Origin: Setoptus koraiensis
Taxonomy: Eukaryota; Arthropoda
NCBI GenBank assembly: GCA_048013815.1
Contig: CM106585.1
Location: 13,826,001-13,890,000, forward strand
Direction: 5' to 3'
DNA: 64,000 nucleotides
Positions 1 to 10,865 of the stretch are shown piece by piece. Under the pieces are notes generated by a model. That model saw only the letters and a list, made by a program, of their open reading frames with translations. It was not told where the DNA came from and did no database searches. Made by a program: the position numbers and the translations under genes. How positions within the stretch are numbered: the stretch's first letter is position 1; each line of letters starts with the position of its first letter.

Positions 1-419
1 GCTTGACTACGTTTCTTGACTATGGCAACGGAATAATGGCCTCTGTCCAGCTTTCCTGGACCATATTTTTCAATCATGATTGGACTCAAACTATGGTAAC
101 GGCCCGCCACTTCGATCTCTCCCGGATCTAATAGAACGAGATCGGCTCGTTCATCATCTATCATACTCATACATTGATCCTTGTCTATGGCCTGTATGCA
201 GTCTAAATTCAATTCCAGAGGTTCCTGGCCAAATGATGCCTGCTTATTGACATCCTCAATGGCTTTAGACCATTCGTTACATTTCTTTTGTTCATGAGTG
301 CTAACGGTGCACCATGATACTCGTTCACGTCTGTAAGGATTTTCTTGGCAGTGGATGGATTGCAAACAATTGAAAAATAATATAAAGAGACACGAGGTAA
401 TCTTGACCCTAACTGTCAT
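1..419 (-). CDS. Transferrin-family secreted protein, N-terminal part (cut by window edge)
   Basis: The frame is open from an ATG at 419 to the window edge (139 codons plus 2 nt), so only the start of the gene is present. Residues 1 to about 25 form a signal peptide: basic start, hydrophobic core (SCLFILFFNCL), then a small/polar end near HCQ. The mature part reads as the first transferrin lobe: VSWCTVSTHEQKKCNEW at about 34-50, LDCIQAIDKDQC at 72-83, then ADLVLLDPGEIEVAGRY at 92-108 and YSVAIVKK near 129-136. These match the Cys-bearing start, the iron-site Asp region and the following strand of transferrins and melanotransferrins. The family binds ferric iron outside cells or as a GPI-anchored form; which subfamily this is, and whether both lobes exist, cannot be seen. 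The ATG context AACAATGAC is acceptable. It is in tandem with the SUZ12 gene on the same strand. Confidence 0.85.
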   Translation of the reverse strand, partial: MTVRVKITSCLFILFFNCLQSIHCQENPYRRERVSWCTVSTHEQKKCNEWSKAIEDVNKQASFGQEPLELNLDCIQAIDKDQCMSMIDDERADLVLLDPGEIEVAGRYHSLSPIMIEKYGPGKLDRGHYSVAIVKKRSQ

Positions 420-911
420 TGTTCTAATCATATCTTGAGCCTAAATATGTTTATTTGTACGGTAATATTTTATTCTTTATGTAAACTGACGATATCTTTG
501 ATTTACTTTCTTTGACGCGAAAGTGAGATTTCAGCAAAAGTGCAAGAATCTTAAGGTGTGGCCAAAGACTTTTGTTTCTCTCAGGTACTGTTGTTATTGT
601 AATCTTTAGTGCTGCGGCTGTTGTGCAATCAACTTTCTACTCTAATCAATTTCTTATCTTTTCAATGAATATAGTTACTATCATCAACACAATGATATTA
701 AAATCAGCTTTCTTAGAGTTGCGGTCATCTTTGGATAAGAAGTCGAATTTATTCAATAGTTTTAAATCATAGATTCAAACAAAACTATGACGAACTTTAC
801 TTTATCTGATCAAACAATTGATAATTATTTCACCTACTATTATAGTACAATATTGTCAATGGAGAGTATATACTCGAAATTATAAAGAATAGGGCTCTCA
901 TTGGAACCAAT
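420..911. other. Intergenic region between the transferrin and SUZ12 genes
   Basis: AT-rich spacer of 492 bp. It must hold the 3' end of the SUZ12 transcript and the promoter and 5' UTR of the transferrin gene, both on the minus strand. A 66-codon open frame on the plus strand has no recognisable content and lacks an ATG at its start. No TATA box could be assigned with confidence. Confidence 0.6.
748..753 (-). terminator. Candidate polyadenylation signal of the SUZ12 gene
   Basis: AATAAA on the minus strand, about 160 bp beyond the SUZ12 stop codon. It is the canonical hexamer in the expected position, but such hexamers are common in AT-rich DNA. Confidence 0.35.
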
Positions 912-2015
912 TCAACTATTCTTCATATCAACATGTGTGTAGGAGGAGTACAAGGCTTTTTTAGCTGGCGGCGATAGTTTATCTATGTAGGTTTGGGGTT
1001 CAAGTTTAGTCTTGTTAGAGGATATCTCATTGCGCATCTGATTGATTTTAAGAATGCATCTGTGAACGTCATCAGAACTTAATAATCCATAGTCATAGAG
1101 ATTAGCTAAATGAAGAGTTAAATTTTTGTAAAGTTTTTTAGCTAGAATTTCATGGCCGTAATCCTCGATGAAATGATAGCAAGCCCTGGGTATTTTTAAG
1201 TCACTTTTGTATCTACAATTTTGCATAATATGAAGGTTCCAACGTTTTAGTATTTCTTTTTCGCCCTCATTCACATCTGTAAATTCATCAATCATCAATT
1301 GTGTTCGCTCTCTTAACCAAGCGGGATCATTATCAGCCTCACTGTCTATGTCCACCTCATCTGGTTTAACAGGCAAACAGGTGGACGTGTGATAATATAA
1401 TCGATTGCGTATTGGCGCATTATTACATAGGCCCTCATCGCACATGTGATCATTAACTGAGGAGGTTTCGCTGACGATGGGTTTCTTAGATGGACGAGCG
1501 TAAATAACTTGAGTCTGTGTACCAATCAATATATTTTTGCCTTGCCTCTTGATGGGTCCATCGCGCGGTGTAAATCTAAAGTCTCTATTTACATCATGAC
1601 CGGGATGTTTGTAACCACAATAGGAGCCGTCGTAATTCGAATTGATGCCAATGTTAATATTGTAAATACCATTTGAAGTTGCTAGTTCCGATGTAAATCT
1701 TGAGTGGCAGTACTTGAGATGACCTAATAGACTGTGTATATTGCGTCCAGGAACATAACACCATGGACAAGATAGTGACGAATGTTTTGTTGTCTGGCAT
1801 ACTGAGTCCCCGCAATAAAAGTTGTAATGTATGATGACGGATCCCGGAGTGTTCTCTGCCTCGGAACGGATTTTTTCTGAGCGTAGTTTCATATAGGATA
1901 AATTTCTATGCAGAAATAGGGGCGAATCTTTGTGACGCGAAGCGAGATACCTATAGATTTGGGTGGGTGTTTGAAAGACCTCCATAAACCGTTTAAGTTG
2001 GCCCTGATCACTCAT
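912..2015 (-). CDS. Suz12: SUZ12-type Polycomb protein, miniature and intronless
   Basis: A 367-residue intact frame. Residues 14-42 (core PTQIYRYL, then LFLHRNLSYM) match the N-terminal conserved segment of SUZ12. A C2H2 finger follows (C83, C86, H99, H104; SCPWC...LLGHLKYCHSRF), then NYDGSYCG and the VEFS box at about 205-335 (RLYYHTSTCLPVKPDEVD, DSEADNDPAWLRERT, DVNEGEKEILKRWNLHIM). SUZ12 is the scaffold of PRC2, which trimethylates H3K27; the VEFS box contacts EZH2 and EED. Human SUZ12 has 739 residues and the fly protein about 900. Here only about 15 residues join the N-terminal segment to the zinc finger, so roughly 300 residues, including the C2-like domain, are absent. No intron interrupts the frame. 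The ATG at 2015 has a good context (CACCACCATGAG). The frame stays open upstream to a stop at 2106-2108, and a CCCAG/GTAAAG junction near 2050 allows an extra 5' exon. Family assignment is firm. Whether this is the only SUZ12 or a derived copy is unknown. Confidence 0.9.
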   Translation of the reverse strand: MSDQGQLKRFMEVFQTPTQIYRYLASRHKDSPLFLHRNLSYMKLRSEKIRSEAENTPGSVIIHYNFYCGDSVCQTTKHSSLSCPWCYVPGRNIHSLLGHLKYCHSRFTSELATSNGIYNINIGINSNYDGSYCGYKHPGHDVNRDFRFTPRDGPIKRQGKNILIGTQTQVIYARPSKKPIVSETSSVNDHMCDEGLCNNAPIRNRLYYHTSTCLPVKPDEVDIDSEADNDPAWLRERTQLMIDEFTDVNEGEKEILKRWNLHIMQNCRYKSDLKIPRACYHFIEDYGHEILAKKLYKNLTLHLANLYDYGLLSSDDVHRCILKINQMRNEISSNKTKLEPQTYIDKLSPPAKKALYSSYTHVDMKNS

Positions 2016-2202
2016 GGTGGTGTTGTGAAGTGCAACAGTGAATTCTTTACCTGGGATAATATATATACAACAAATGTATAAGATAGGATATATACAAATT
2101 GTAAACTATCAGCGACAGTGCGTGGTATGTGATGCTGACGATCATGTGCTATAAGTCAGAAGTTCTATCGGCGGACCGTCTGTCTCGAGGTTCGTCTGAT
2201 TA

Positions 2203-2222
2203 TGTGTGTGTGTGTGTGTGTG
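2203..2222. repeat. (TG)n microsatellite
   Basis: An uninterrupted dinucleotide TG run of about 20 bp in the SUZ12/SMC3 intergenic region. Confidence 0.9.
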
Positions 2223-2711
2223 CGAAATTCGAAATTTTCGTATTACTGTGCTGGCAGCAAATAAATGCAACAAGAGTGCAGAGTGCATTGTGTGCGCTTT
2301 TTCGAATTGCATTAGTGAGTCTTTTTTCGAGCCGCCAGAAGCGCGCAGAGCGTCCTCGGATGCACACGCAAGCTGGGAGTGTTGCACTGGATGTTTATTT
2401 ATTTTGATTCGATTGAGCCCGCATGCGAGCGCATGCAATTTTGACGCGAGGTGGCGCATCGGCCGTTCACATTATTTCGCGCGGTCCTGCAGATGCGCAC
2501 TCCGCAGCATGAACTGCTACCAGCTCGAACCGTTTAAGATGAATCAAGCGCGCCGCCCTGGCGCAATAAAAGAAAACTAGCGCTGGCCATTGGAAATAGC
2601 GCACCCAGTGCAGTGGCACGGCACACACACACACACACGAGCACAGAATTGCAGTTCAGAGCCAAAATGGCGCTCTATGCGGCCATTTTCACAGCTCACA
2701 CTCTCGCAAAC

Positions 2712-2730
2712 TCACACACACACACACACG

Positions 2731-2774
<44 letters not shown>
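2712..2774. repeat. (CA)n microsatellite
   Basis: About 63 bp of CA repeats with a few CG variants. A shorter CA run lies at about 2621-2638. Confidence 0.9.
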
Positions 2775-2775
<1 letters not shown>

Positions 2776-3608
2776 TCCTAGATACACGCACGCACAAAGA
2801 GATAGCATCAGGCAAATGAACACACGCACAGACACACAAACACGGTTCACAGGCCATTTGCCCTATGAGAGGCGCTCTGTGCCTGTATGTGTTAGTGTGT
2901 GAGCATTGAGTGTAGCGAGTTTATATTCAAACAGACGCAGTGCGAAAGCGCAGTGTCCGATTTGCGAAAACCACGAATAGCGAGTGAGTGTGAGCTAACA
3001 AGAGCGGCACCACCAGCAGCAGCAGCAGCCAGTAGCTGTAGCTGTGTAACAAGCGCGCTAAATCAATCGCTGTGCGCCAACTATTTGTGAGTGCGTGTGT
3101 CACTTTGTTGCCGCTCTCGCCTCGGGTGCGTGCGTCAATTTCTGTGTCAATCTAAAAGGTGCACTAACACACGAATTCATAAAAGAAAACATCATCATAT
3201 TTTTGACTGGCCCAATCGTCTCCCTTTCGAATCCGACAACACGTTTATATTTATACACACTGACATTTGCTAGTATTATCATTATTATCCCAATTAATTA
3301 ATTTTGCATGATGTGTCTGGCATTGCGTCCGCTATCATTACCGCTGGCACCACAACCATATTCACCACTGACAGTACCGCCACCACATAAACAACGAATA
3401 ATTATTATTTGGAAAACAACAAACACAACAGGCCTCTTGTAATATAGAATTCGTCATAGGATCACTCAACATTTATCCCCCATCACTAATATTATTATCA
3501 TTATCCCATAGCCAACAACAATTGTATCAATGTTATTAACGCATGATTGAACAATCCTCAGGTAGCATAAGTAACAACCAAACACACAATTTACTTTTGA
3601 AATAGACC

Positions 3609-6600
3609 ATGTATATTAAACAGGTAAGAATCTCGCGCCCAATCATCTCATATACTTAAAACTCTCCATTCACATTTCACAACAACGTACACCACATCTA
3701 ACAATTCTTTACAATTCTTCCTTGTCTCTCAACAAATAACCAATTCCAGTTAATCATCCAGGGGTTTAGATCCTACCGTGACCAAGTGGCAGTGGAACCA
3801 TTCAGCCCCAAACATAATGTCATAGTTGGACGTAACGGATCAGGAAAGAGCAACTTCTTTTATGCAATACAATTTGTCCTTAGCGATGAATTCTCACATT
3901 TAAGTGCCGAAGAACGTCAACAGCTTCTGCATGAAGGCACCGGTCAAAGGACTATGACTGCGTATGTCGAAATAGTCTTTGATAATAGTGACAATAGACT
4001 GCCAACTGACGAGCCACTCGTACCTCTAAGAAGACAATTCGGTGTTAAAAAAGATGAATATTTTTGGTGCAAGAAGAAGCACACCCGAAGTGAAGTCATG
4101 AACATGTTAGAGACTGCCGGTTTCTCTAGAAGTAATCCCTATTACATTGTTAAGCAAGGTAAAATAAACCAAATGGCCACAGCACCAGATAATCAGCGTC
4201 TCAAGATTCTCAAAGAAGTTGCTGGTATTCGCACCTTCGATGAAAACAAAGATGAATCTCATCAGTTAATTAACGTGTCCAGAGACAAACTAGAGATGGT
4301 CATTGGACTCATAGAATCCATTGAAAAGAAATTAGAGACTTTAGAGGGAGAAAAGGAAGAGCTGAAAGAATATCAGAAGTGGGATAAAATGCGCAGAGCT
4401 GTGGAGTACTCAATATTTAACAACGAGCTCGAAGATAGCCGCAAAAAACAACGAGAGCTTGAAGAAAGGAGAGAAAACTCTACATCCATAACTGAAAAAC
4501 TCAAAGAAAAATTGCAGAAATCTGCTGAAAGAATCAAAGATGCCAACAAAGAAGTCAAAGAAGTCCGAGAACAACTTAGAATCAATCGTGATGAAAAAGA
4601 AACTTTGCAACAAGATTTGGGTACATTCTTGAAGGATAAAACACGATTGGAGTTGCACATTAGGGATCTCATCGATGAAGTAGAAGGCGATGCCAACTCA
4701 AAACATAGAGCCGAGGGTGAGATGGTATCTTTAAGAGAGAAGATTGCTGAACGTCAAGCTGAACTCAACCAGATCAAACCGAAGTATGAAGAAGAAAAAA
4801 GAAGAGAGGAAGAGTGTGCCCGGTTACTAGCTCTAAAACAGCAAAAACGATCTGAGTTATATGCTCGCCAAGGAAGAGGATCTCAATTTACATCAAAATC
4901 AGAAAGAGATACTTGGATACAAAATGAATTGAAATCTTTGCGCAAGAATATAAACGACAAAAAGCAGCAAATTTCTCGTCTTAAAGACGACCTCGCCCGT
5001 GATGCTAGGAGAAAAGGCGAACTTGAAAAAAAGATTGAAGAATTGACCCAAGAATTAGACAATAACAGATCTAGCATCGATACTCAGAATAAGACTTTCT
5101 ATGATATGAAAAAGAAGAAAGACAATCTCCAAAACGAGCGAAATGATTTGTGGCGCCAAGAGAACATGATGCAATCTTCTCTAAATACCCTCAATGAAGA
5201 ACTGGCCAAAAAAGACCATATACTTAGGCGGTTGGTTGGAAAGACCCTCCTTAATGGTCGAGATAGTGTGCAAAAAGTTCTTCAGCATTTTCGAGAACAA
5301 GGAGGTCAGATGGCAAAAATTGCCAATGGTTATTATGGTATGCTCATTGAAAACTTGAATTGTGACAAAGAATTCTATACAGCTGTGGAAATGACTGCGG
5401 GAAATAAATTATTTCATCATGTGGTTGAACGGGACGACGTCGGTACTAAAATTCTCCAAGAGATGAATAAAATGCGTCTTCCTGGAGAGGTCACATTCAT
5501 GCCCTTGAATAGACTACAGGACAGAAAGATTGATTATCCCAACACAAAGGATGCTGTACCATTAATTAACAAAGTTAACTATGAGAAGAAAGTTGATGTA
5601 GTCATGAAATTCATATTCGGTAAGACTTTGATTTGTCGAACACTGGAGGTGGCTACATCCCTTGCAAAGGGTCGAACATTAGATTGCATTACTCTCGATG
5701 GAGATCAAGTATCGCACAAAGGTTCACTGACCGGTGGTTATTTTGACTCATCTAGAGACACAAGATTGAAAATTCATACTGATCATGGAAAGTTAACTAA
5801 GGAAGTCACGGAACAGAAAGCTAAGTTGGCCGAACTACTAAAGACTCTCACTGACATAGAAACTCAAATTAATCAAGTCGTTAGTGAAATGCAAAAATCA
5901 GAGACAAAAAACAGTAAAAACAAAGACACTTATGATAAGATGAAAGCTGACATTAGGCTTCTTAAAGACGAACTATCGACTATCGAACGATCTAAACAAC
6001 CCAAAGAGAGGAGTCTCATGAGTCATGAATCCAGCCTAAAATCAATGGAGTCCTCTCAGGAATCATTCTCTAACGAGATTCAGCAAGATCTCACGAAGGA
6101 GCTTTCTGTGACGGATCAGCAACAGGTGAATGCTCTAGATGAAGAAATCGCGAAATTGAAAGTTGAGAACTCGGGAGCGTTTAGTGCTCGTATGAGCCTC
6201 GAAGCCCAGAAAAATAAATTGGAGAATTTACTGAACAACAATTTATGTCGTAGACGTGATGAACTGGAGGCAGCCCTACATGAAATATCAATCGAAGAGA
6301 GGCAGCAAAAACTCGAAGGGGAGCGACAGGAGCTTGCTACGATAGACCAGCGAATAGATGCGGTGAGCGAGAAGATTCAAAAGTTGGACAAGATTATAGC
6401 CCGCAATCAAGAGAAGCTTCTCAAGGCTCAATCGATTATGGAGGAGGCTAAACGAGAAGAGAATGAAATCATTGAGCGCTTGAACGAAGATGTCAAGGAT
6501 CTGGAAAAGATATCCAGCAAAAAATCTGTCCTAAGTAAAAAAATTGAGGATTGCATGAAAAAGATACGTGAATTAGGTACCCTTCCAAGTGATGCAGAGA

Positions 6601-7466
6601 CGAAGTACTCACGACTCGGCTTGAAACAGCTCTACAAAAAACTCGAGCAGTGTAATCACGAATTGCAAAAGTATAGTCATGTAAATAAGAAAGCACTGGA
6701 TCAATATCTTGAATTCAGTGAAAGAAAGGAGACTCTTCTCGAAAGGAAACAAAAGATTGATGCAGAATACACTGCTATTTCCGACCTCATTAATACATTG
6801 GAACAGAGGAAATACAACGACATACAAACGACATTCAGCTTGGTATCTCAACATTTCAGTGATGTTTTCAAAAAACTTGTGCCCAATGGTAAAGCCAGTC
6901 TTGTCATGAGAACAGCGGACACTAATGATAGTACTGCATCCAGTATTGATTCCATGAATCGAGGAGGACCAGTAGGTATTGAAGCCGTCACAGGTGTAGG
7001 TATAAGGGTGTCTTTTACTGGTTCATTGGCTGAAATGAAGGATATGCAGCAACTTTCAGGAGGACAAAAATCTATCGTAGCCTTAGCATTCATTTTCGGA
7101 ATTCAAAAATGTGATCCTGCCCCTTTTTACCTTTTCGACGAGATCGATCAAGCTCTTGACCCCCAATATAGAAAATCTGTCGCAGAAATGATTCATGAAC
7201 TTGCTAGCACTGCTCAATTTATTACTACCACTTTCCGACCTGAACTTCTTGAAAATGCAGACAAGTTCTATGGAGTCAAATTCAGGGACAGGGTAAGTTT
7301 TAATAAATACGAATCATTTGCGTGTTGCTATCACATGCATCAAACATTGATCTGATCTTTTGCCATTGTTTCTCTTTCACTATCTACTTTACAGGTCAGT
7401 CATATCGAGGTTGTGAGCAAAGAAGAAGCTCAGGATTTCGTGGAAGACGACCAGGCTCATACCTAA
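3609..7466 (+). CDS. SMC3: SMC3, cohesin core ATPase (three coding exons)
   Basis: Exons 3609-3623, 3750-7292 and 7395-7466, all GT-AG and in phase 0, give 1209 residues; human SMC3 has 1217. The first exon encodes only MYIKQ, and the join gives MYIKQLIIQGFRSYRDQ, the family's invariant start. Walker A (GRNGSGKS) is at about 32-39. The two lysines acetylated by Eco1/ESCO align at K105 and K106 (GVKKDEYF). Long coiled coils flank a hinge at roughly 510-670 (NGYYGMLIENL to GSLTGGYFD). The signature LSGGQKS begins at 1107 and Walker B LFDEID at 1133-1138. The C terminus ends VSHIEVVSKEEAQDFVEDD. SMC3 pairs with SMC1 at the hinge and forms the cohesin ring with RAD21, holding sister chromatids and extruding loops. 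No key residue is missing. Almost all coding sequence lies in one 3.5-kb exon. Confidence 0.97.
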
Positions 7467-7868
7467 TCGTCAACTGATTTTTCAGATTGAACCAATTAAT
7501 CGTATATAGGATTCCATTGGCCCACCTATCAAATTGTTTTCCCAAACTATGTAGAAATTCGATTTATTGGACAATCTCAGTGATCTGACATATGCACGAT
7601 ACAACAAGTTTAGATGAAATACTCACCGTTGCCATGGATACATTTTATTTTGTTCCATCATCATATTTTGAGTCAAAAAGAGTCACAACTCCAAAACTCA
7701 TCCAAAATGATTTAAAAACTTATACATTGATTATTATAAATAATAAATTCTATCTATAAAAATCGAGTACTATGCCCATTGTTAGTCTATTAATATATCA
7801 CATCATTTTTGATAGCTTGGTTGACGTTGGCTAAGCGTTAATTTCAATATTCAACAAATTCTCCTGTG
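7467..7868. other. Short intergenic region between SMC3 and the CDK20-like kinase
   Basis: 402 bp, AT-rich, holding the SMC3 3' UTR and the promoter of the kinase gene. Both genes are on the plus strand. Apart from the poly(A) signal at 7742 nothing specific stands out. Confidence 0.6.
7742..7747 (+). terminator. Candidate polyadenylation signal of SMC3
   Basis: AATAAA 276 bp after the SMC3 stop and 122 bp before the next start codon. It is the only canonical hexamer I found in this spacer. Confidence 0.5.
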
Positions 7869-9090
7869 ATGGCTCTATCAATGAATGATTTTGATCAACT
7901 TGGATCTATCGATGTCTCCAATGACAAGACTAGGTACTATGAATTATCGGTGCTTCACCAAGGACGTGACTCAATCGTTTTTCTAGCCACTGACAGAAAA
8001 CCCGAGAATGAAGCTCCGGCCAACGCTAACTCTGACAAGGGAATTTATTATGCAATTAAAAAGATTACTCTGGCAGGGGCATTTTCCGACATTCTATCAA
8101 GATTGACAAATCTTTCTACAGATATTAAAAGAAGATTTCTCTACTGCGAAAGAGAAATTGAGACTTTGAGAACTCTCAGAGGACATCCAAACGTAAGTAG
8201 CGAATTAATGAATTGATTGTTCTGATCTAAACAATACTGTCGTGACGACACGATAAAAATTGAATCTACAACATAGCATTCATTTCAATGTATATTTTGG
8301 TTTGACTTATCAGATTGTTGAGCTGTTGGGAGTGACAAGAACAGATTGCACATTCAATCTTATATTTGTTTATTGCGAGACAACTCTTTGGACACTGATA
8401 CATACAGAGAAGTGGTTCAGATTTAAAGAATCGGAACATGCTGAACAATTTCTCAACTTGGACAAGATTAGACAATGTAGCAGGATGATATTGCAAGGTT
8501 TGGCACATTGTCATGTCCACTCTATAGTGCATCGTGATCTAAAACCGTCTAACATTCTGATGGACCAACAATGTGTCTTTAAGCTGGCCGATTTTGGTCA
8601 GGCGCGCACAATTAGTATGGATAGTAGCGATAATAAAGATAGAGATGGACATGATACATGTGAGGATCAGCGTCAAATGTTGACTGCACTGGTTGGAACA
8701 AGATATTACAAATCACCTGAGCTGTTGTACGGGAGTATCAACTATAACAACTCGGTAGACATGTGGTCATTTGGTTGTGTACTGGCCGAGATATGCCTTG
8801 GTCACATATTGTTTCCTGGCAACAGCGACATTGAACAATTGATGCTGATAGTGGAAGCGATAGGGGAGGCGCCGTCTAGCAATTTCAACGGGTCACAAAT
8901 GGTTGATTACAACAAGATTATAATAGAGAGTGTAAGGTCAAGAGAGGAATCAGTGGAGAATTTAAAGAAGAACATATTGATGCCCATGATTGGCCATAAT
9001 AATTGTGTTGATCTTATAACAAATCTGTGCACTTATGAGAATCGTTTAAATGTTGAGCAAGCTCTAGGTCATGATTTCTTTTCTGAATGA
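7869..9090 (+). CDS. CDK20-like (cell-cycle-related) protein kinase, two exons
   Basis: Exons 7869-8192 and 8314-9090 (121-bp GT-AG intron, phase 0, joining GHPN to IVELLG) give 366 residues; human CDK20 has 346. Catalytic Lys is K64 (YYAIKK) and the alpha-C Glu E96 (EREIETL). HRDLKPSN is at 181-188 and DFG at 201-203. The activation-segment end reads TALVGTRYYKSPE, with T232 aligning to the T-loop threonine. WSFGCVLAEI is at 259-268. SDIEQL (279-284) and MVDYNKI (304-310) resemble the CDK20 signatures NDIEQL and LPDYNKI. CDK20 phosphorylates ICK/MAK-type kinases and influences cilia and growth. Oddities: the glycine loop keeps only its middle Gly (LHQGRDSIVF for a GxGxxG pattern), with an Asn/Ala-rich insert at about 45-57 and an enlarged activation loop rich in Asp at 208-228. 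Catalysis looks possible. An alternative is a diverged CDK of another class. Confidence 0.85.
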
Positions 9091-10559
9091 ACGAGACCAG
9101 AATAACCATGGGCATTATCATATGTGCACTGGATGAGATTTGGATGAATGTAAAACAGGGAGAGAGAGATACAGGTAGACACATTGGGGTAGTTGTGCAC
9201 CACATAATGCGATGTGGATGTATAAATGTGTTTTGCTTATTTGTGTGAACATGTTACCTGGATTATGGACAAACGCATACGAGAGACGCACTGAAATTAT
9301 AATAGTAATAGTTGAAAATGAGAATAAAAATAAAATAAAAAGCAGCCAGAGCCACGGCGGCAGCAGCAACATACAGATAGAAAAAGCAGCAGCAGACTGC
9401 ATAAAGTGTGTGGAATCAGAACAAATTAATTCATAGGCATCGGCTCGCACACTCACATATCCTTTTTAATTACTGGCTCTCCACATCAAGCAACATGATT
9501 GATTAGCTGGCTGGATGGGCTGCTTTTGGCTAGTCACAATGTAGTGAGAATGCTGGCGATAACTAGAGTAGCGAAGGAGTGAGCTTCGGCAGCTAGATCG
9601 GCGGCGCATTTTGGCGAGCCAACTGCCTATACTATAAATAAGCATGAGAGTGTGAGTATTGTCCATATAGACAAGTCGCTCGCTGGCGGCGGCGGCGGCG
9701 ATGGTGGCAGCTTTAGAGAATCACTTAATCACAACAACAACAACCACCACCAGCAGCACTACCACCACCACCACTTGTTCACATTACATAGCATCGACAC
9801 GGAATAATCTTTTTTTTTTCTCTACAGCTTCAGCGTGCCTACTTGTGAGAGCGCTCTGGCGTAACCATGCCAAGTGGCGATGGTGCTAGTTTTGGCAACT
9901 ACAACTTGAGGCTTTCGCAACACGACTACTAACTACAAACTATTAACTACCACTATTTATTAGTTTCATCATCACCGTTGCCGGGCAACCTCTTGAGCCA
10001 CCTCCACCGTCGCTACCATGGCCAGCGCCATGGCAGTAATCAGTGGTTGTGAGTGGCCGCGCCGAGACGGCCATTATAGACAACAACTTGTGTGTCTGCG
10101 GCAAGCTGTCGGCGGCGGTTACGACCGGCCGTCGCTGGCAAGCTAGACGCGCCGTGACGGGCAGCCGCCCATTGGATACGTGTTGCCGGCGTCGGATGCG
10201 GCTAGCGAACACAGTCGGTCGGACGGGCCAGATATTGTGCATATTTGGTGGGCATCATTATAAAATATTTCATATTTCATAGTGATATTTCGTGAGACAG
10301 AAGCCGGCCGATGGCAAGCTGGCGAGCTTGCAGCAATTTGTATGGTGGCCAAAGTGGTGGCCGATAAAACGCCGATTTGGCCCAAAAACTTTCAGGCCAG
10401 GTCGGGCATCGCGGAGCCGACCAATAGGTGGCGCCAGGCGTCGTTCGGGCCGACGGCCGCGAGCAGAGGTGCGCCAGATGGCGCGCAAAGGCGCAATTTA
10501 TCACGCTTGTGTCGGTGGGCGCCACAAGCGCCACAAGCGCAACATCAGCGCCAGCCGAC

Positions 10560-10672
10560 AACAACTGCAACGCCAACAACGGCAACAACGGCAACGACGG
10601 CAACGACGGCAACGACGGCAACGACAGCAACAACAGCAACAACAGCAACAACAACAACGCCAACAACAACCG
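10560..10672. repeat. Interrupted CAA/CGG/CAG triplet array (9-bp units)
   Basis: About 113 bp of units such as CAACGACGG changing to CAACAACAG. It lies 55 bp before an array of roughly complementary units, so the two can pair. Confidence 0.85.
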
Positions 10673-10726
10673 CCTAGATGGCTCGCGAAGCGTATCTAGG
10701 CTTGTTTGTTTGTGCCGTCGGTTGTT

Positions 10727-10865
10727 GGCGTCGGTGGTTGCTGCCGGTTGTTGCTGTTGGCTGTCGGCTGTTGCTGTCGGTGGTTGGCTGTCGGTTGTTG
10801 CTGTCGGCCGTTGCTGTCGGTGGTTGGCTGTCGGTTGTTGCTGTCGGTGGTTGGCGGGCGCAGTT
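10727..10865. repeat. GTTGCTGTCGG-type minisatellite
   Basis: Repeated GGTTGGCTGTCGGTTGTTGC-like units over about 140 bp, complementary in character to the CAAC array just upstream. Confidence 0.85.

Larger units (their letters stand above)
2016..3608. other. Head-to-head intergenic region between SUZ12 (-) and SMC3 (+)
   Basis: 1.6 kb separating divergent genes, so it should hold both promoters and the SMC3 5' UTR. The first 1.1 kb is rich in CA/TG microsatellites; the last 300 bp before SMC3 is AT-rich with many ATT/AAC runs. Small open frames here are mostly translated CA repeats and are not credible genes. A (CAG)n run lies near 3015-3030. Confidence 0.6.

Noticed and set aside
572-772. 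66-codon hydrophobic open frame upstream of the transferrin gene
   Set aside because: No ATG at its start, AT-rich chance composition, and it lies in the transferrin promoter region.
2129-3301. Several small frames rich in His and Thr
   Set aside because: They translate CA/TG microsatellites and overlap in many registers.
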